The notes: generated by a model not told the origin, from the sequence alone. A stretch of DNA of 64,000 nucleotides from Vibrio caribbeanicus ATCC BAA-2122 (GCF_000165125.1 NZ_AEIU01000075.1:62001-126000), one strand, 5' to 3'; positions 8,866 through 19,645 are shown, counted from the first letter of the stretch. Program-made: numbers and translations.

Positions 8866-8885
8866 AGTCGCTGGGGGTATATACT
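8866..8885 (+). repeat. Right-end fragment of the dispersed intergenic repeat (copy C)
   Basis: AGTCGCTGGGGGTATATACT matches the right end of copies A and B (AGTCACTCGGGTATATACT) apart from two substitutions and one extra G. The left part of the element is not recognisable here. It lies between oppC and yqjG, where oppD and oppF would be expected. Confidence 0.4.
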
Positions 8886-8915
8886 TCGATAAAGGAGTTT
8901 GTCTTAGAGAGTATT

Positions 8916-9860
8916 ATGGGAAAGCTGATTGAGGGTGTTTGGTATGACACTTGGTACAATACGCAGGAATCTAAAGGACGATTCGTGCGTGAAGATGCAG
9001 GTTTTCGGCAATGGGTAAGGGCTGATAAGAGAACGAAGTTTAATGCGGAGTCCGGACGCTATCACCTTTACGTTTCTCTGGCATGTCCTTGGGCACATCG
9101 AACCTTGATATATAGAAAGCTTAAGGGGCTTGAACCACACATCGCTGTGACGGTCGTTGACCCTGAAATGATGGAGCAGGGGTGGGAAATATCAAAAAAG
9201 GAGCCACTTTTTGGTTTCCAATACCTTTACCAACTTTACGTTCAATGCGAACCTCAATATACAGGTCGAGTAACGGTTCCAGTGCTGTGGGATACAAAAT
9301 TAAATGTAATTGTGAGTAATGAGTCTTCTGAAATCATCCGGATGTTTAACAGTGAGTTTAATCATATTACGGGCAATGACTTAGACTTCTATCCTGAAAA
9401 GCTACGTCACATTATCGATGAATGGAATAATTTTGTGTATCCGAATATCAATAACGGTGTTTATCGATGCGGTTTTGCCACAACCCAAGAAGCCTATGAT
9501 GAAGCGTTTTTAAGCCTGTTTGATGCGCTGGATCAATTGGATAATCATTTACACCACCACCGTTATCTAGTGGGAGACACAATCACTGAAGCCGATTGGA
9601 GACTGTTTACAACATTAGTACGTTTTGATCCTGTTTATGTTGGCCATTTCAAATGCAATAAAAAGCGTATTGCGGATTATGTGCATTTGTATGGCTACCT
9701 TAAAGAACTGTATCAATTAGATGGGATTGCTGAAACGACAGACTTTGAGCATATTAAACGCCACTATTACTTTAGCCATAAGAATATCAATCCAACGCAG
9801 GTTATTCCCCAAGGGCCTTATCTAGAGTTGTATTCAGCGCACGGTAGAGACTTTCTATGA
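8916..9860 (+). CDS. yqjG: Glutathionyl-hydroquinone reductase (YqjG/Xi-class GST)
   Basis: A 314-residue Xi-class glutathione transferase. The catalytic motif CPWA with Cys57 lies in SLACPWAHRT at the start of the thioredoxin-like domain. A helical C-terminal GST domain follows (GDTITEADWRLFTTLVRFDPVY is characteristic). Family enzymes reduce glutathionyl-hydroquinones and work in the cytoplasm in quinone detoxification. Length agrees with the family (about 310-330). The gene stands alone between the opp terminator and the convergent pta gene; in V. cholerae I recall it between oppF and pta. Confidence 0.9.
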   Translation: MGKLIEGVWYDTWYNTQESKGRFVREDAGFRQWVRADKRTKFNAESGRYHLYVSLACPWAHRTLIYRKLKGLEPHIAVTVVDPEMMEQGWEISKKEPLFGFQYLYQLYVQCEPQYTGRVTVPVLWDTKLNVIVSNESSEIIRMFNSEFNHITGNDLDFYPEKLRHIIDEWNNFVYPNINNGVYRCGFATTQEAYDEAFLSLFDALDQLDNHLHHHRYLVGDTITEADWRLFTTLVRFDPVYVGHFKCNKKRIADYVHLYGYLKELYQLDGIAETTDFEHIKRHYYFSHKNINPTQVIPQGPYLELYSAHGRDFL

Positions 9861-9884
9861 AAAAGCCCTTTAAGAAAAGGGCTT
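9860..9884 (-). terminator. Intrinsic terminator of pta
   Basis: AAGCCCTTT (9863-9871) and AAAGGGCTT (9876-9884) form a 9-bp stem with a four-base loop. On the minus strand it is followed by five uridines, so it serves pta. It overlaps the yqjG stop codon. Confidence 0.8.
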
Positions 9885-9900
9885 AGAAAGGCTGGCAATA

Positions 9901-12045
9901 TTATTTTTGCTCTTGGTCCGCTTGAATGGCGGTTAAGGCGATGGTGTAAACAATATCATCGACTAATGCACCGCGAGATAAATCGTTAACAGGCTTTCTC
10001 ATTCCTTGCAACATCGGACCGATAGAAACTAAATCAGCACTACGTTGAACGGCTTTATAAGTTGTGTTACCCGTGTTCAAGTCAGGGAAGACAAATACAG
10101 TCGCTTTACCCGCCACAGGAGAGTTAGGTGCTTTAGAGGCTGCGACATTCTCCATAATAGCAGCGTCGTACTGAAGTGGGCCGTCGATGACAAGATCCGG
10201 ACGTTTAGCTTGAGCTAACTTTGTTGCTTCGCGGACTTTGTCTACATCGGCACCTTTGCCAGATTCACCAGTAGAATAGGATATCATCGCAACACGTGGG
10301 TCAATACCAAAAGCGGCCGCAGAGTCTGCTGATTGTATCGCAATCTCTGCTAACTGTTCAGCTGTAGGATCTGGGTTAATTGCACAGTCGCCATATACCA
10401 ACACTTGGTCGGGAAGCAGCATAAAGAATACCGATGATACTATTGAGGCGTTAGGTGCTGTCTTGATGATCTGGAATGGAGGCACGATGGTATTTGCCGT
10501 CGTGTGAACCGCACCTGATACTAGTCCGTCAACCTCATCATTCTCAAGCATCATGGTACCTAGGAATACAGAGTCATGAAGTTTCTCTCTCGCAACGACT
10601 TCGGTCATACCTTTTGCGCCACGTAGCTCAACTAATCGTGCAACATAGTTTTCCCTAATGGCATCAGAATCGATAATCTTGACACCAGCACCGAGTTCAA
10701 CACCTTGCTGAGCTGCAACACGCTTAATTTCTTCTGGATTTCCCAAAAGAACACATTCTGCTATGCCTCTTTCAGCACAGATTGCTGCTGCTTTAACAGT
10801 TCTCGGCTCGTCGCCTTCAGGAAGTACGATACGTTTACCTGCTTGTCTGGCAAATTCGGTAAGCTGATAGCGGAAGGCAGGAGGACTTAATCGGCGTGAC
10901 TTCTCAGTTCCTTCTGTCATTGATTCAATCCAGCTTGCATCGATGTGACCTGCCACGTGGTCATTGATAAGCTCGATCCGCTCTTTGTCATCAGCAGGAA
11001 CTTCAAGACTGAAACTTTGAAGGTTCAGTGAGGTTTGCCATGTATTTCCCTGAGCTTTAAAAATGGGTAGACCAGAATCAAATGCAGGCTGACACAGTTC
11101 AACGATTTGTTCTGGGATATCGTAACCACCAGTCAGGAGTACAGCGCCAAGTTCAAGACCATTCATTGAAGCGAGAGACGCAGCAACGATAACATCTGGT
11201 CTGTCGGCTGAGGTTACCAATAGAGAACCAGGTTTGAAATGACCGATCATATTTGGTAGAGAACGTGCACAGAAGGTAATGCCTTTGATACGACGTGAGT
11301 CAATGTCACCAGCGTTTACAATCTCGGCATTCATGTGGTTACACATATCAATTGCGCGAGTTGCGATCAGGTCAATGCTCCACGGAACACATCCGAGAAC
11401 ACGAATTGGCGAGGAGTCGAATATCTCCATTACCTTCATTTCGTTTTGTTTTGCACTGTCCGCATCATCAAAAACTTCTGATAAATCGGGACGAGTTCGT
11501 CCCGTTTCGTCAACTGGAGCATTGAGTTTGTTAATGATGACGCCAGAAATATTCTTGTTTTTTGTACCGCCGAAGTTCGAACAAGCGACTTCAATACGCT
11601 CTTTTAGTTGTGCGGGACTATCGGTTCCGGGTGTTGCAACTAGAACGATTTCAGCGCCTAGCGTCGCAGCAATCTCAGCATTTACTTGGTTTGCAAAAGG
11701 GTGTTTCCGTGTTGGAACCAGTCCTTCAATGAGTGTTACGTCGGCATTTTTGTTAACTTTATTAAAACGTTCAACAATGGTCTCAAGCAGCTCATCCATG
11801 TTGTCATGGCCGATTAAGCTTTCGGCGACGGACATGGCCAAAGACTCACCAATTTGCATATCACTATTTGCACTAACGATAGTAGAGGTTAAGTCCGGTT
11901 GATCTTCACCAGTTCTTGGTTGGCAAATTGGTTTGTAAAAAGAGACATTTACTCCCTTACGCTCCATAGCGCGGAGAGTGCCCATGCTAACGCTAGTTAA
12001 GCCAACACCAGCGCTTGCAGGAATAAGCATGATTGTACGTGACAT
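9901..12045 (-). CDS. pta: Phosphate acetyltransferase
   Basis: A 714-residue enzyme, the same length as E. coli Pta. It converts acetyl-CoA and phosphate to acetyl phosphate and CoA. The N-terminal BioD-like P-loop domain starts [15 protein letters not shown]; a DRTGG-like middle region follows; the C-terminal catalytic PTA domain begins at about residue 390 ([24 protein letters not shown]). It sits downstream of ackA in the same direction, separated by a hairpin terminator or attenuator. Acetyl phosphate made here is taken by AckA to yield ATP and acetate, or phosphorylates response regulators. Confidence 0.98.
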   Translation of the reverse strand: MSRTIMLIPASAGVGLTSVSMGTLRAMERKGVNVSFYKPICQPRTGEDQPDLTSTIVSANSDMQIGESLAMSVAESLIGHDNMDELLETIVERFNKVNKNADVTLIEGLVPTRKHPFANQVNAEIAATLGAEIVLVATPGTDSPAQLKERIEVACSNFGGTKNKNISGVIINKLNAPVDETGRTRPDLSEVFDDADSAKQNEMKVMEIFDSSPIRVLGCVPWSIDLIATRAIDMCNHMNAEIVNAGDIDSRRIKGITFCARSLPNMIGHFKPGSLLVTSADRPDVIVAASLASMNGLELGAVLLTGGYDIPEQIVELCQPAFDSGLPIFKAQGNTWQTSLNLQSFSLEVPADDKERIELINDHVAGHIDASWIESMTEGTEKSRRLSPPAFRYQLTEFARQAGKRIVLPEGDEPRTVKAAAICAERGIAECVLLGNPEEIKRVAAQQGVELGAGVKIIDSDAIRENYVARLVELRGAKGMTEVVAREKLHDSVFLGTMMLENDEVDGLVSGAVHTTANTIVPPFQIIKTAPNASIVSSVFFMLLPDQVLVYGDCAINPDPTAEQLAEIAIQSADSAAAFGIDPRVAMISYSTGESGKGADVDKVREATKLAQAKRPDLVIDGPLQYDAAIMENVAASKAPNSPVAGKATVFVFPDLNTGNTTYKAVQRSADLVSIGPMLQGMRKPVNDLSRGALVDDIVYTIALTAIQADQEQK

Positions 12046-12106
12046 CTATAGATACCTGTGGCGATTATTTTCCGTCCTCTATTAAAGAGTAGACGTTAAA
12101 AGTATC

Positions 12107-12143
12107 AAAAAGAAGCTTGGCTGGGTTATGTACCAGCCAAGCT
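12107..12143 (-). terminator. Hairpin with U-tract between ackA and pta
   Basis: AGCTTGGCTGG (12114-12124) pairs perfectly with CCAGCCAAGCT (12133-12143). On the minus strand the stem is followed by TTCTTTTT. It has the form of an intrinsic terminator between two genes normally co-transcribed, implying partial read-through from ackA into pta or an additional pta promoter. Confidence 0.8.
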
Positions 12144-12148
12144 ATGGT

Positions 12149-13345
12149 TTAAATTTCAGCGAGACGTGCAGTATCTTCTGCAATTACAAGCTCTTCGTTA
12201 GTAGAAACTACCATAGAAGGAATACGACTGTTGGTTGTTGTAATCGTTCCTTCGCCTCCGAATCGAGCTTTAAGGTTGGCATCATTGTCAACTTCTATTC
12301 CAAAGATACCAAGGCGCTCTAATACCATCTGACGGATTGGAGCTGAGTTTTCACCAATGCCACCTGTAAACACGATAGCATCCAAACGACCATCCAAAGA
12401 AGCAGTGTATCCCGCGATGTATTTTGCCAAGCGGTGGCAGAAGACGTCCATTGCTCGAGTTGCTTCTTCTTTTTCACCATAATTATCTTCAACAAATCGA
12501 CAATCAGAAGTTACTTCAGTTAGACCTGCAAGGCCCGATTCTTTGGTTAGGATGTTATTGATTTTTTCAACAGAATAACCAAGTGTATCATGAAGGTGGA
12601 AGATAATTGCTGGATCAATATCGCCACATCTTGTGCCCATGACTAGACCTTCTAATGGAGTCAGTCCCATTGAAGTATCGACGGATTGACCATTTTTGAT
12701 CGCACAAACCGATGCACCGTTACCTAGGTGACAGTTTATGATATTCAATTCTTCTATTGGCTTCTCTAGTAACCCCGCTACCTCACGAGTGATGAATAGG
12801 TGTGAGGTACCATGCATCCCATAGCGACGAATACCGTGCTTTTCGTACAGGTTGTAAGGCAAGGCGTAAAGGTACGATTCTTGCGGCATTGTTTGATGGA
12901 AAGCGGTGTCAAATACTGCGACATTCTTTAACTCAGGGAAAGACTTTTGTGCCGCTTTAATGCCGATGATGTGTGCTGGGTTGTGCAGAGGAGCAAGAGT
13001 CGCACAGTCTTCGATACCTTTTAAAACAGCGTCGGTGATGAGTGCTGATTGGGTAAATTTCTCCCCACCATGAACCACTCGGTGGCCTACCGCAGCTAAG
13101 TTTTGAGAGAGTTCTGGCTTAGAAGCGAGAATAGTTTCTACCATGAATGCGAGTGCTTCCTCGTGTGCTGCACCGTTACCTAGTTGAGCTTCGTGTTTTC
13201 CGTCAAGTTTCCACTTGATACGTGCTTCTGGTAGGTGTAGGCATTCGGCGAGACCTGTTAGGTGCTCATCACCATTTTCTGCATCAACGACAGCAAATTT
13301 AAGAGAAGAACTACCGCAGTTTAAAACTAAGACTAGCTTTGACAT
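12149..13345 (-). CDS. ackA: Acetate kinase
   Basis: A 398-residue cytoplasmic acetate kinase of the ASKHA fold, reversibly making ATP and acetate from acetyl phosphate and ADP. It starts [17 protein letters not shown], with the phosphate-binding Asn9 and GSSS signature, and contains [17 protein letters not shown] and [13 protein letters not shown], all conserved in the family. Length is usual. It is the upstream gene of the ackA-pta pair and divergent from yfbV, as in E. coli. Confidence 0.98.
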   Translation of the reverse strand: MSKLVLVLNCGSSSLKFAVVDAENGDEHLTGLAECLHLPEARIKWKLDGKHEAQLGNGAAHEEALAFMVETILASKPELSQNLAAVGHRVVHGGEKFTQSALITDAVLKGIEDCATLAPLHNPAHIIGIKAAQKSFPELKNVAVFDTAFHQTMPQESYLYALPYNLYEKHGIRRYGMHGTSHLFITREVAGLLEKPIEELNIINCHLGNGASVCAIKNGQSVDTSMGLTPLEGLVMGTRCGDIDPAIIFHLHDTLGYSVEKINNILTKESGLAGLTEVTSDCRFVEDNYGEKEEATRAMDVFCHRLAKYIAGYTASLDGRLDAIVFTGGIGENSAPIRQMVLERLGIFGIEVDNDANLKARFGGEGTITTTNSRIPSMVVSTNEELVIAEDTARLAEI

Positions 13346-13679
13346 GAGTGATTACCTGTGACAATCAGTTAGAATAAAAAACAACCACAAACACGAACTA
13401 AATTTTATAAACATGATTCGTCTTTGGTCAAAAGGCCTCTAACTCCGTATACAGAGTGACGGGTGTTAACTATCACTTTAGCGTCCGTTGCAGAAAAGTC
13501 TCAAAAGTTGCTTAAATTGTAAAGAACAGCAACAATGAGGTTGTGGGCCTATAAAGAATAACGATAATGCTCAATAATAACAAAAAAAATTTGAATTCAC
13601 GTTATTTTTTATCAATTTTTGTACCTTTAGTTGAATTATTCAACTATTTTTTGGCTCTTAGAGTAAGCGAGGGGATTTT
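13346..13679. other. Divergent intergenic region ackA/yfbV
   Basis: No gene is seen. It must contain the ackA promoter (reverse) and the yfbV promoter (forward). It is AT-rich in 13560-13655 and includes the hairpin listed at 13628. No clear consensus regulator site was found. Confidence 0.4.
13628..13652 (+). terminator. Terminator-like palindrome just upstream of yfbV
   Basis: TAGTTGAA (13628-13635) and TTCAACTA (13639-13646) flank TTA and are followed by six Ts. It resembles an intrinsic terminator 28 bases before the yfbV start codon with no upstream gene to terminate, so it may be an attenuator or an operator palindrome. Confidence 0.4.
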
Positions 13680-14132
13680 ATGAGTGAAAAAGTTGGTTTA
13701 ATCCACAGCTTGCGTGATGGACAGCGCTATATGGATGTGTGGCCCATGCGTAAAGAGCTGAATCTATTGTTCCCAGAACAACGGATTATTAAAGCCACAC
13801 GTTTTGGCATAAAGGTGATGCCTGCAGTTGCGACTATCGGTGTGCTCATGCAAATGGTTTTTTCTCAATATGGTGCAATGACACAGTCGATCGTTATCGC
13901 CTTGTTTGCTATCAGCCTACCTCTCCAGGGAATTTGGTGGCTGGGCAATAGAGCGAACACCTTGCTTCCACCTTCTCTGGCGGTTTGGTATAGGGAAATA
14001 CATCAGAGAATAATAGAGAGTGGGTGCGCCTTAGAGCCTGCAAAGCCATCTCCCCGATATAAGGAACTAGCTAAGATTCTTAGTCGTGCATTTAGGCAGT
14101 TGGATAAAGCGTCTTTAGAGCGTTGGTTCTAA
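13680..14132 (+). CDS. yfbV: UPF0208 inner-membrane protein YfbV
   Basis: A 150-residue protein of the UPF0208 (YfbV) family. Two hydrophobic segments (about 53-70 and 73-90) predict an integral membrane protein. The N-terminus ([19 protein letters not shown]) is characteristic. In E. coli YfbV affects chromosome macrodomain insulation of Ter; whether that applies here is unknown. Divergent from ackA as in E. coli; a strong shared terminator separates it from ald. Confidence 0.92.
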   Translation: MSEKVGLIHSLRDGQRYMDVWPMRKELNLLFPEQRIIKATRFGIKVMPAVATIGVLMQMVFSQYGAMTQSIVIALFAISLPLQGIWWLGNRANTLLPPSLAVWYREIHQRIIESGCALEPAKPSPRYKELAKILSRAFRQLDKASLERWF

Positions 14133-14141
14133 ATCTCAAAT

Positions 14142-14173
14142 AAAAGGCAGTTAACCAAGTTAACTGCCTTTTT
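14142..14173. terminator. Bidirectional terminator between yfbV and ald
   Basis: AAAAGGCAGTTAAC (14142-14155) pairs with GTTAACTGCCTTTT (14159-14172) around CAA. T-tracts are present in both directions, matching the convergent genes. Confidence 0.92.
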
Positions 14174-14188
14174 CTTTAACCTTAGCGA

Positions 14189-15313
14189 TTAACTGAACAT
14201 TTTAACAGCTTCTGAGGGCTCTACGAATTCAAGATCAAAGCTTTCAGCAACTTCTTTACACGTTACCTTACCGTGGATTACGTTCAAGCCTTCCAAGAAT
14301 CCTTTATCTTCTTCTAAGGCCGCACGATAACCTTTATTCGCAAGTTTTACGATATAAGGAAGAGTTGCATTATTTAAAGCGAATGTTGAAGTACGAGCTA
14401 CTGCTCCAGGCATATTTGCAACACAATAGTGAACGACGTCATCAACTACGTAGGTGGGTTCTGCATGCGTTGTAGCGTGAGAAGTTTCAAAACATCCCCC
14501 TTGGTCGATAGCAACATCGACTACCGCAGCGCCTGGCTTCATCTTACTGATGTGTTCTTTCGTTACTAGCTTCGGCGCTGCTGCTCCCGGAATAAGTACT
14601 GCGCCAATGACTAGGTCGGCCTCAAGGACATGTTTTTCAATTGCGTCTACTGTTGAGTAAACAACTTTAGCTTGCCCTTGAAATTCTTCATCCAAACGAC
14701 GCAAAGTATCTACGTTACGATCAAGGATTGTAACATCTGCGCGTAGACCAACAGCCATACGTGCCGCATTTGCACCGACTACTCCACCACCGACGACGAC
14801 AACTTTAGCTGGCTCTACGCCAGGAACGCCACCTAGTAGAAGGCCACGACCACCATGAGATTTTTCTAATGTTTGTGCACCTGCTTGAATAGACATTCTG
14901 CCCGCTACCTCAGACATTGGCGCGAGTAGTGGCAAGCGACCCATATTATCTGTTACAGTTTCGTACGCTATGCAAACGGCTTTGCTCTTGATTAGATCGT
15001 CAGTTTGTGGAAAATCAGGTGCAAGGTGTAAATAAGTAAACAGTATTTGCCCTTCGCGAAGCATAGCTCGCTCGACAGCTTGAGGCTCTTTTACTTTTAC
15101 AATCATGTCTGCTTTGGCGAAAACGTCAGTAGCAGCAGGGAGAATGGATGCGCCCACGGCGATGTAATCATCGTCTGAAAAACCAATACCTGAACCGGCG
15201 TTGGTCTCAACTAAAACTTCGTGTCCGTGAGAGATAAGCTCACGAACGCTGGCTGGGATCATTCCAACACGGTACTCGTGGTTTTTAATTTCCTTTGGTA
15301 CGCCAATGATCAT
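14189..15313 (-). CDS. ald: Alanine dehydrogenase
   Basis: A 374-residue NAD-dependent enzyme interconverting L-alanine and pyruvate plus ammonia. The family active-site residues are in register: Arg15 in EYRVGM, Lys75 in KVKEPQ, His96 in YLHLAPD and Asp270 in VAIDQGG. The Rossmann motif GGGVVG lies at 175-180. Length is normal. It is divergent from lrp, whose product is the likely regulator, since Lrp/AsnC proteins often control adjacent ald genes. Confidence 0.98.
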   Translation of the reverse strand: MIIGVPKEIKNHEYRVGMIPASVRELISHGHEVLVETNAGSGIGFSDDDYIAVGASILPAATDVFAKADMIVKVKEPQAVERAMLREGQILFTYLHLAPDFPQTDDLIKSKAVCIAYETVTDNMGRLPLLAPMSEVAGRMSIQAGAQTLEKSHGGRGLLLGGVPGVEPAKVVVVGGGVVGANAARMAVGLRADVTILDRNVDTLRRLDEEFQGQAKVVYSTVDAIEKHVLEADLVIGAVLIPGAAAPKLVTKEHISKMKPGAAVVDVAIDQGGCFETSHATTHAEPTYVVDDVVHYCVANMPGAVARTSTFALNNATLPYIVKLANKGYRAALEEDKGFLEGLNVIHGKVTCKEVAESFDLEFVEPSEAVKMFS

Positions 15314-15487
15314 CCTGACTCCTCATTTTATGTTGGTTGCATAAATAATGCTGGTTGTATTAACTATATGTAGGGTAATTCTGTCGAATTAATGTCTAGT
15401 ATAGATATGATTAAGTAAAATTTGATACTGAATATTAAAAAGTTGTAGTATATTTTTTTGCAAGGAAGTAATAAGGTGGAATAAAAA

Positions 15488-15982
15488 ATGGTAGACAACA
15501 ACAAAAGACCGTCTAAAGACCTAGACAGAATCGATCGTAATATCTTAAATGAGTTACAAAAAGATGGTCGGATCTCCAATGTAGAATTGTCTAAGCGAGT
15601 GGGTCTATCACCTACACCCTGCTTGGAGCGTGTTCGACGCTTAGAGCGACAAGGCTATATATCGGGCTACACGGCATTGTTGAATCCTCAGTATCTTGAC
15701 GCGTCTCTCCTCGTGTTTGTAGAGATTACCCTCAATCGTGGAGCCCCAGATGTGTTTGAACAGTTCAATACGGCGGTGCAGAAGCTAGATGATATTCAAG
15801 AGTGTCATTTAGTATCGGGTGACTTTGATTACTTACTTAAGACCCGAGTATCAGATATGAGTGCTTATCGTAAGCTTCTGGGTGATACTCTGCTACGCTT
15901 ACCTGGAGTCAATGACACTCGGACTTATGTTGTCATGGAAGAAGTCAAGCAAACGAACCAGCTTGTTATTAAAACTCGATAA
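15488..15982 (+). CDS. lrp: Leucine-responsive regulatory protein Lrp
   Basis: A 164-residue Lrp/AsnC-family regulator, essentially the length of E. coli Lrp. The N-terminal helix-turn-helix spans about 20-65 (DGRISNVELSKRVGLSPTPC, then VRRLERQGYI); the C-terminal RAM ligand domain includes VSGDFDYLLKTRV. It is a global feast/famine regulator responding to leucine. Divergent from ald, with 174 bases between the start codons for shared control. Followed by a terminator, then ftsK. Confidence 0.97.
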   Translation: MVDNNKRPSKDLDRIDRNILNELQKDGRISNVELSKRVGLSPTPCLERVRRLERQGYISGYTALLNPQYLDASLLVFVEITLNRGAPDVFEQFNTAVQKLDDIQECHLVSGDFDYLLKTRVSDMSAYRKLLGDTLLRLPGVNDTRTYVVMEEVKQTNQLVIKTR

Positions 15983-16104
15983 AGAAAATTATTTAGGTTT
16001 GGATCGTTCTACCCAAGCGATTTAAAGTCTCTTGGTTGTAAAGGCTTTCCATATTCTGACTTTCAGCAATTGGGTTTTTCTGCTTGATGTGTTTAAATTG
16101 AAGG

Positions 16105-16135
16105 GTCTGAGTGGTTGTTCCGCTCAGGCTTTTTT
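16105..16135 (+). terminator. Intrinsic terminator of lrp
   Basis: GTCTGAGTGG (16105-16114) pairs, with G-U wobbles, with CCGCTCAGGC (16120-16129), followed by six Ts. It separates lrp from ftsK and rules against an ftsK start further upstream. Confidence 0.85.
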
Positions 16136-16179
16136 ATTATCTCATTATCGCAAGAAATCAAACACATATTAAGTTGGGT

Positions 16180-19041
16180 ATGTTCAAAGAAACCAAAAAC
16201 AAAGTAAAGACGATAGTAAAGACTGGAAATAACGCTCAACCTCTCAGGCTAAACGGACCGCAACGCTTGAAAGAGAGCAGTCTTATTGTAGTGGTACTGA
16301 CCTCTATATTGCTATTCGTTGCATTAATCACGTTCAATGAGGCTGATCCATCATGGTCACAAACTGCATGGGGAGGAGAAGTAAATAATGCGGGGGGTGT
16401 TTTTGGTGCTTGGTTAGCAGATAGTTTATTTTTCTCATTCGGCTTGCTTGCATACACTATACCACTTCTTATTACCCTATTTGGCTGGGTTCTCTTTCGA
16501 AAAAGAGCAGAAGATGAACCTGTAGACTTTATGATCTGGGGCAGTCGCCTCCTCGGATTAACCCTTCTTGTATTGACCAGCTGTGGACTAGCGGACATTA
16601 ATTTTGATGATATTTGGTACTTTTCTTCTGGTGGTGTTATCGGAGATGTTTTATCAAATCTTGCCATTCCTATTTTGAACGTTCTTGGGACAACACTAGT
16701 TCTTCTCTTCTTATGGGGAGCGGGCTTTACGTTGCTCACTGGAATATCGTGGCTTAACTTAGTCGATTCTATAGGATCTTCGACTCTTCGTATTATAAGT
16801 CATTTCATCAACCTCTTCAGAGGGACCTCGAAAGAGGTGTTAGAACCGCAGCTCTATGAAAGTAATGAAGCTAGTGAAATTCAAGAAGACAATGGTCTCG
16901 ATGTAACGTCATCAGGTTCAGAAGTCGAAGGTAATGATAGCAAAAGGCATGATCGGCAGTTCAATATCCATATTCCAGAAACTGTTACTCAAATGGAGAG
17001 AACTTTATCGAATCAATCGAGCGTTGAATCAGAAGTCGTTGAACCACTGAAAGCTCAGTTTGATAATGACAGAATATCTGAGCTTGTGATGAGGAAAGAT
17101 GAATTACTTCAATCGACGATAGCTGAGATTGAGACCGATATGAACGATGACATAGCTCAAGAAGATATAGAGCAAGTCTCTCATGTCACATACTCGGATA
17201 AACTCGATCGCTCAGTTGGTAGTGAAGATAAAGTTGAAAGCAAAGAAGAGGACTTGCCTTGGCATGAGTCTAGGATTGGAGAGGTTGTTACTGAACCATC
17301 AATAAAAGCTGAAGAGTTAAATACAATCGTTGAGGAAGTAGAGCTCAAGCATATTGAGAGAGACATAGATTTTGCAAGTATTAATGAAGAACAAGACGCT
17401 GACCATGACCAAGAGTCTCCAGGTTCACATAATTTAGATGATGCAGCTGCATTTCAGGAACTTGTAACAGAAGCTCAGGAGAAGCGTGCAGCGAAACAAA
17501 ACCCATTCCTAGTTCAAAAAGAATCAAACCTTCCAGTTCCAGATGAGCCTCTGCCAACTTTAGAGTTACTTTATCACCCTGAAAAAAGGGAAAATTTCAT
17601 TGATAGAGAGGCGTTAGAAAATATAGCGAGATTGGTTGAGGCTAAACTTGCTGATTATAAGATAAAAGCAACGGTCGTTGATATTTTTCCAGGGCCTGTC
17701 ATTACGCGGTTTGAGCTCGACCTTGCACCAGGAGTCAAAGTAAGCCGTATATCGAGCCTATCAATGGATTTAGCACGCTCTCTTTCAGCAATGGCGGTAC
17801 GGGTTGTCGAGGTTATTCCGGGTAAACCTTATGTAGGTCTAGAGTTACCTAATATGAGCCGGCAAACGGTCTATTTTTCAGATGTCGTTGGAAGCCCGCA
17901 ATTCCAAACAGCTAAATCTCCAACAACGGTCGTTCTGGGGCAGGATATTGCAGGCGAGGCCTTGGTTGCCGATCTCGCGAAAATGCCCCATGTATTGGTT
18001 GCGGGGACGACAGGTTCAGGCAAATCTGTTGGGGTCAATGTGATGATTCTTAGTATGTTATATAAAGCTGGCCCTGAGGATGTCCGTTTTATTATGATCG
18101 ACCCTAAGATGCTTGAACTCTCGGTATACGAGGGGATCCCTCATCTTTTATCTGAAGTTGTTACTGACATGAAAGATGCATCCAACGCTCTGAGATGGTG
18201 TGTTGGTGAAATGGAGCGCCGTTACAAATTAATGTCAGCGCTTGGTGTTCGGAACATAAAAGGGTTCAATGACAAACTAAAAATGGCATCTGAGGCTGGT
18301 CACCCTATCCATGATCCGCTGTGGCAAGAAGGCGACAGTATGGATGAGCTACCACCATTACTGGAGAAACTTCCCTACATTGTTGTCATCGTGGATGAAT
18401 TTGCTGATTTGATGATGGTAGTAGGTAAAAAAGTAGAGGAACTAATAGCACGGTTAGCGCAAAAAGCCCGTGCAGCAGGGATCCATTTGATACTTGCTAC
18501 CCAAAGACCTTCAGTAGATGTTATTACCGGTCTTATCAAAGCGAACATACCTACTCGTGTTGCTTTCACCGTTTCGACCAAAACGGACTCAAGGACTATT
18601 CTAGATCAAGGTGGAGCAGAATCATTGCTTGGCATGGGAGATATGCTTTACCTTCCTCCTGGTTCGAGTCATACAGTTCGTGTTCATGGTGCTTTTGCTT
18701 CAGATGATGATGTTCATTCTGTGGTAAATAATTGGAAGGCTAGGGGCAAACCACAGTATATTGATGAAATTACGAGTGGCGACCAAGGTTCTGAATCTTT
18801 ACTACCAGGAGAAAAGCCAGAGGGTGAGGAAGAGACTGACCCATTATTTGATCAGGTTGTTGAACATGTTGTTCAGTCACGTCGAGGCTCTGTATCGGGC
18901 GTACAGCGTCGATTTAAAATTGGTTACAATAGGGCTGCACGTATTGTCGAACAACTTGAGGCACATGGTATCGTTAGTGCCCCAGGACATAATGGGAATC
19001 GAGAAGTGCTAGCACCAGCCCCAGGGCGTGAGGTTAATTAG
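16180..19041 (+). CDS. ftsK: DNA translocase FtsK
   Basis: A 953-residue septal DNA pump that assembles the divisome and moves chromosome termini to XerCD/dif. The N-terminus has several membrane helices (about 35-210). It is followed by a long acidic, low-complexity linker (about 225-470), much shorter than the roughly 600-residue linker of E. coli FtsK. The motor has Walker A GTTGSGKS (609-616), Walker [14 protein letters not shown] and the arginine-rich [17 protein letters not shown] segment. The C-terminal gamma winged helix ([20 protein letters not shown]) reads KOPS. The start at 16180 is chosen because the longer frame begins inside the lrp terminator. lolA, which usually follows ftsK in enterics, is replaced by convergent dsbB. 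Confidence 0.97.
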   Translation: MFKETKNKVKTIVKTGNNAQPLRLNGPQRLKESSLIVVVLTSILLFVALITFNEADPSWSQTAWGGEVNNAGGVFGAWLADSLFFSFGLLAYTIPLLITLFGWVLFRKRAEDEPVDFMIWGSRLLGLTLLVLTSCGLADINFDDIWYFSSGGVIGDVLSNLAIPILNVLGTTLVLLFLWGAGFTLLTGISWLNLVDSIGSSTLRIISHFINLFRGTSKEVLEPQLYESNEASEIQEDNGLDVTSSGSEVEGNDSKRHDRQFNIHIPETVTQMERTLSNQSSVESEVVEPLKAQFDNDRISELVMRKDELLQSTIAEIETDMNDDIAQEDIEQVSHVTYSDKLDRSVGSEDKVESKEEDLPWHESRIGEVVTEPSIKAEELNTIVEEVELKHIERDIDFASINEEQDADHDQESPGSHNLDDAAAFQELVTEAQEKRAAKQNPFLVQKESNLPVPDEPLPTLELLYHPEKRENFIDREALENIARLVEAKLADYKIKATVVDIFPGPVITRFELDLAPGVKVSRISSLSMDLARSLSAMAVRVVEVIPGKPYVGLELPNMSRQTVYFSDVVGSPQFQTAKSPTTVVLGQDIAGEALVADLAKMPHVLVAGTTGSGKSVGVNVMILSMLYKAGPEDVRFIMIDPKMLELSVYEGIPHLLSEVVTDMKDASNALRWCVGEMERRYKLMSALGVRNIKGFNDKLKMASEAGHPIHDPLWQEGDSMDELPPLLEKLPYIVVIVDEFADLMMVVGKKVEELIARLAQKARAAGIHLILATQRPSVDVITGLIKANIPTRVAFTVSTKTDSRTILDQGGAESLLGMGDMLYLPPGSSHTVRVHGAFASDDDVHSVVNNWKARGKPQYIDEITSGDQGSESLLPGEKPEGEEETDPLFDQVVEHVVQSRRGSVSGVQRRFKIGYNRAARIVEQLEAHGIVSAPGHNGNREVLAPAPGREVN

Positions 19042-19074
19042 AAAAGAGGGTTGATTTTATCAACCCTCTTTTTT
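19042..19074. terminator. Bidirectional terminator ftsK/dsbB
   Basis: AAAAGAGGGTTGA (19042-19054) and TCAACCCTCTTTT (19060-19072) flank TTTTA, with U-tracts in both directions. It overlaps the dsbB stop codon. Confidence 0.93.
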
Positions 19075-19603
19075 ATTGTTTTGGAAGCATTCGTGCAACT
19101 AGTTGAGATATAAAAACAATTGCACAGGCAAGAATATTTAAAGAAAAGATGATGACGAGCCATTGCGGCATGGAAAGTCCAAAAAATTGCCAAACAACTT
19201 CACTGCAGTCACCATAAGCCTCAAAAACAGAGGGTAGCCAAGTGTTTAGAGGTGCCCAATCTGGGAAAGACACAAAAACATCACATGTTGCAAATGGAGA
19301 TGGGTTAAATTGAAAGTCAACATGTTGATTTGATAAAGCCAAACCCCTATATGAGGCGTATCCCCAGCTTATCATGGCTAGAGTACGCAAGATCACATTA
19401 TCTGGCTTCATGAGCCCGATAAGAGCTGCCGCCAGAATTCCAAACATTGCGACCCGCTCGTAAATACACATAACACATGGCTGAAGATCTTGAACATGTT
19501 GAAAGAATAATGCGCAAATCTCTATCACTAAGGTAAGAAGGAAGAGAAGGCTCCAGCTTCCTCGTTTGCGAGAAAGCTGATCGAGTGTTAAAAAAATGTT
19601 CAC
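19073..19603 (-). CDS. dsbB: Disulfide bond formation protein DsbB
   Basis: A 176-residue inner-membrane quinone reductase that reoxidises DsbA in the periplasm. Four membrane helices are evident. The two redox cysteine pairs are present: Cys43/Cys46 in QPCVMC and Cys107/Cys133 (E. coli 41/44 and 104/130). GYASYRGLALSNQH contains the conserved quinone-site Arg. It lies downstream of nhaB, with a terminator between them, and is convergent with ftsK. Confidence 0.97.
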   Translation of the reverse strand: MNIFLTLDQLSRKRGSWSLLFLLTLVIEICALFFQHVQDLQPCVMCIYERVAMFGILAAALIGLMKPDNVILRTLAMISWGYASYRGLALSNQHVDFQFNPSPFATCDVFVSFPDWAPLNTWLPSVFEAYGDCSEVVWQFFGLSMPQWLVIIFSLNILACAIVFISQLVARMLPKQ

Positions 19604-19619
19604 ATAGGATTCCTATAAT

Positions 19620-19645
19620 AAAAAAGCTCTGATTACTCAGAGCTT
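19620..19645 (-). terminator. Intrinsic terminator of nhaB
   Basis: AAGCTCTGA (19624-19632) and TCAGAGCTT (19637-19645) form a 9-bp stem; the minus strand reads on into six uridines. It lies between nhaB and dsbB. Confidence 0.88.

Noticed and set aside
11279-11902. 207-codon forward frame inside pta
   Set aside because: It is antisense to the conserved pta gene and its composition is that of a reverse-frame shadow.
16111-16179. Upstream extension of ftsK
   Set aside because: It begins inside the lrp terminator hairpin and adds unrelated residues.
16236-16739. 167-codon reverse frame inside ftsK
   Set aside because: Antisense to the conserved membrane domain of ftsK, with no supporting features.
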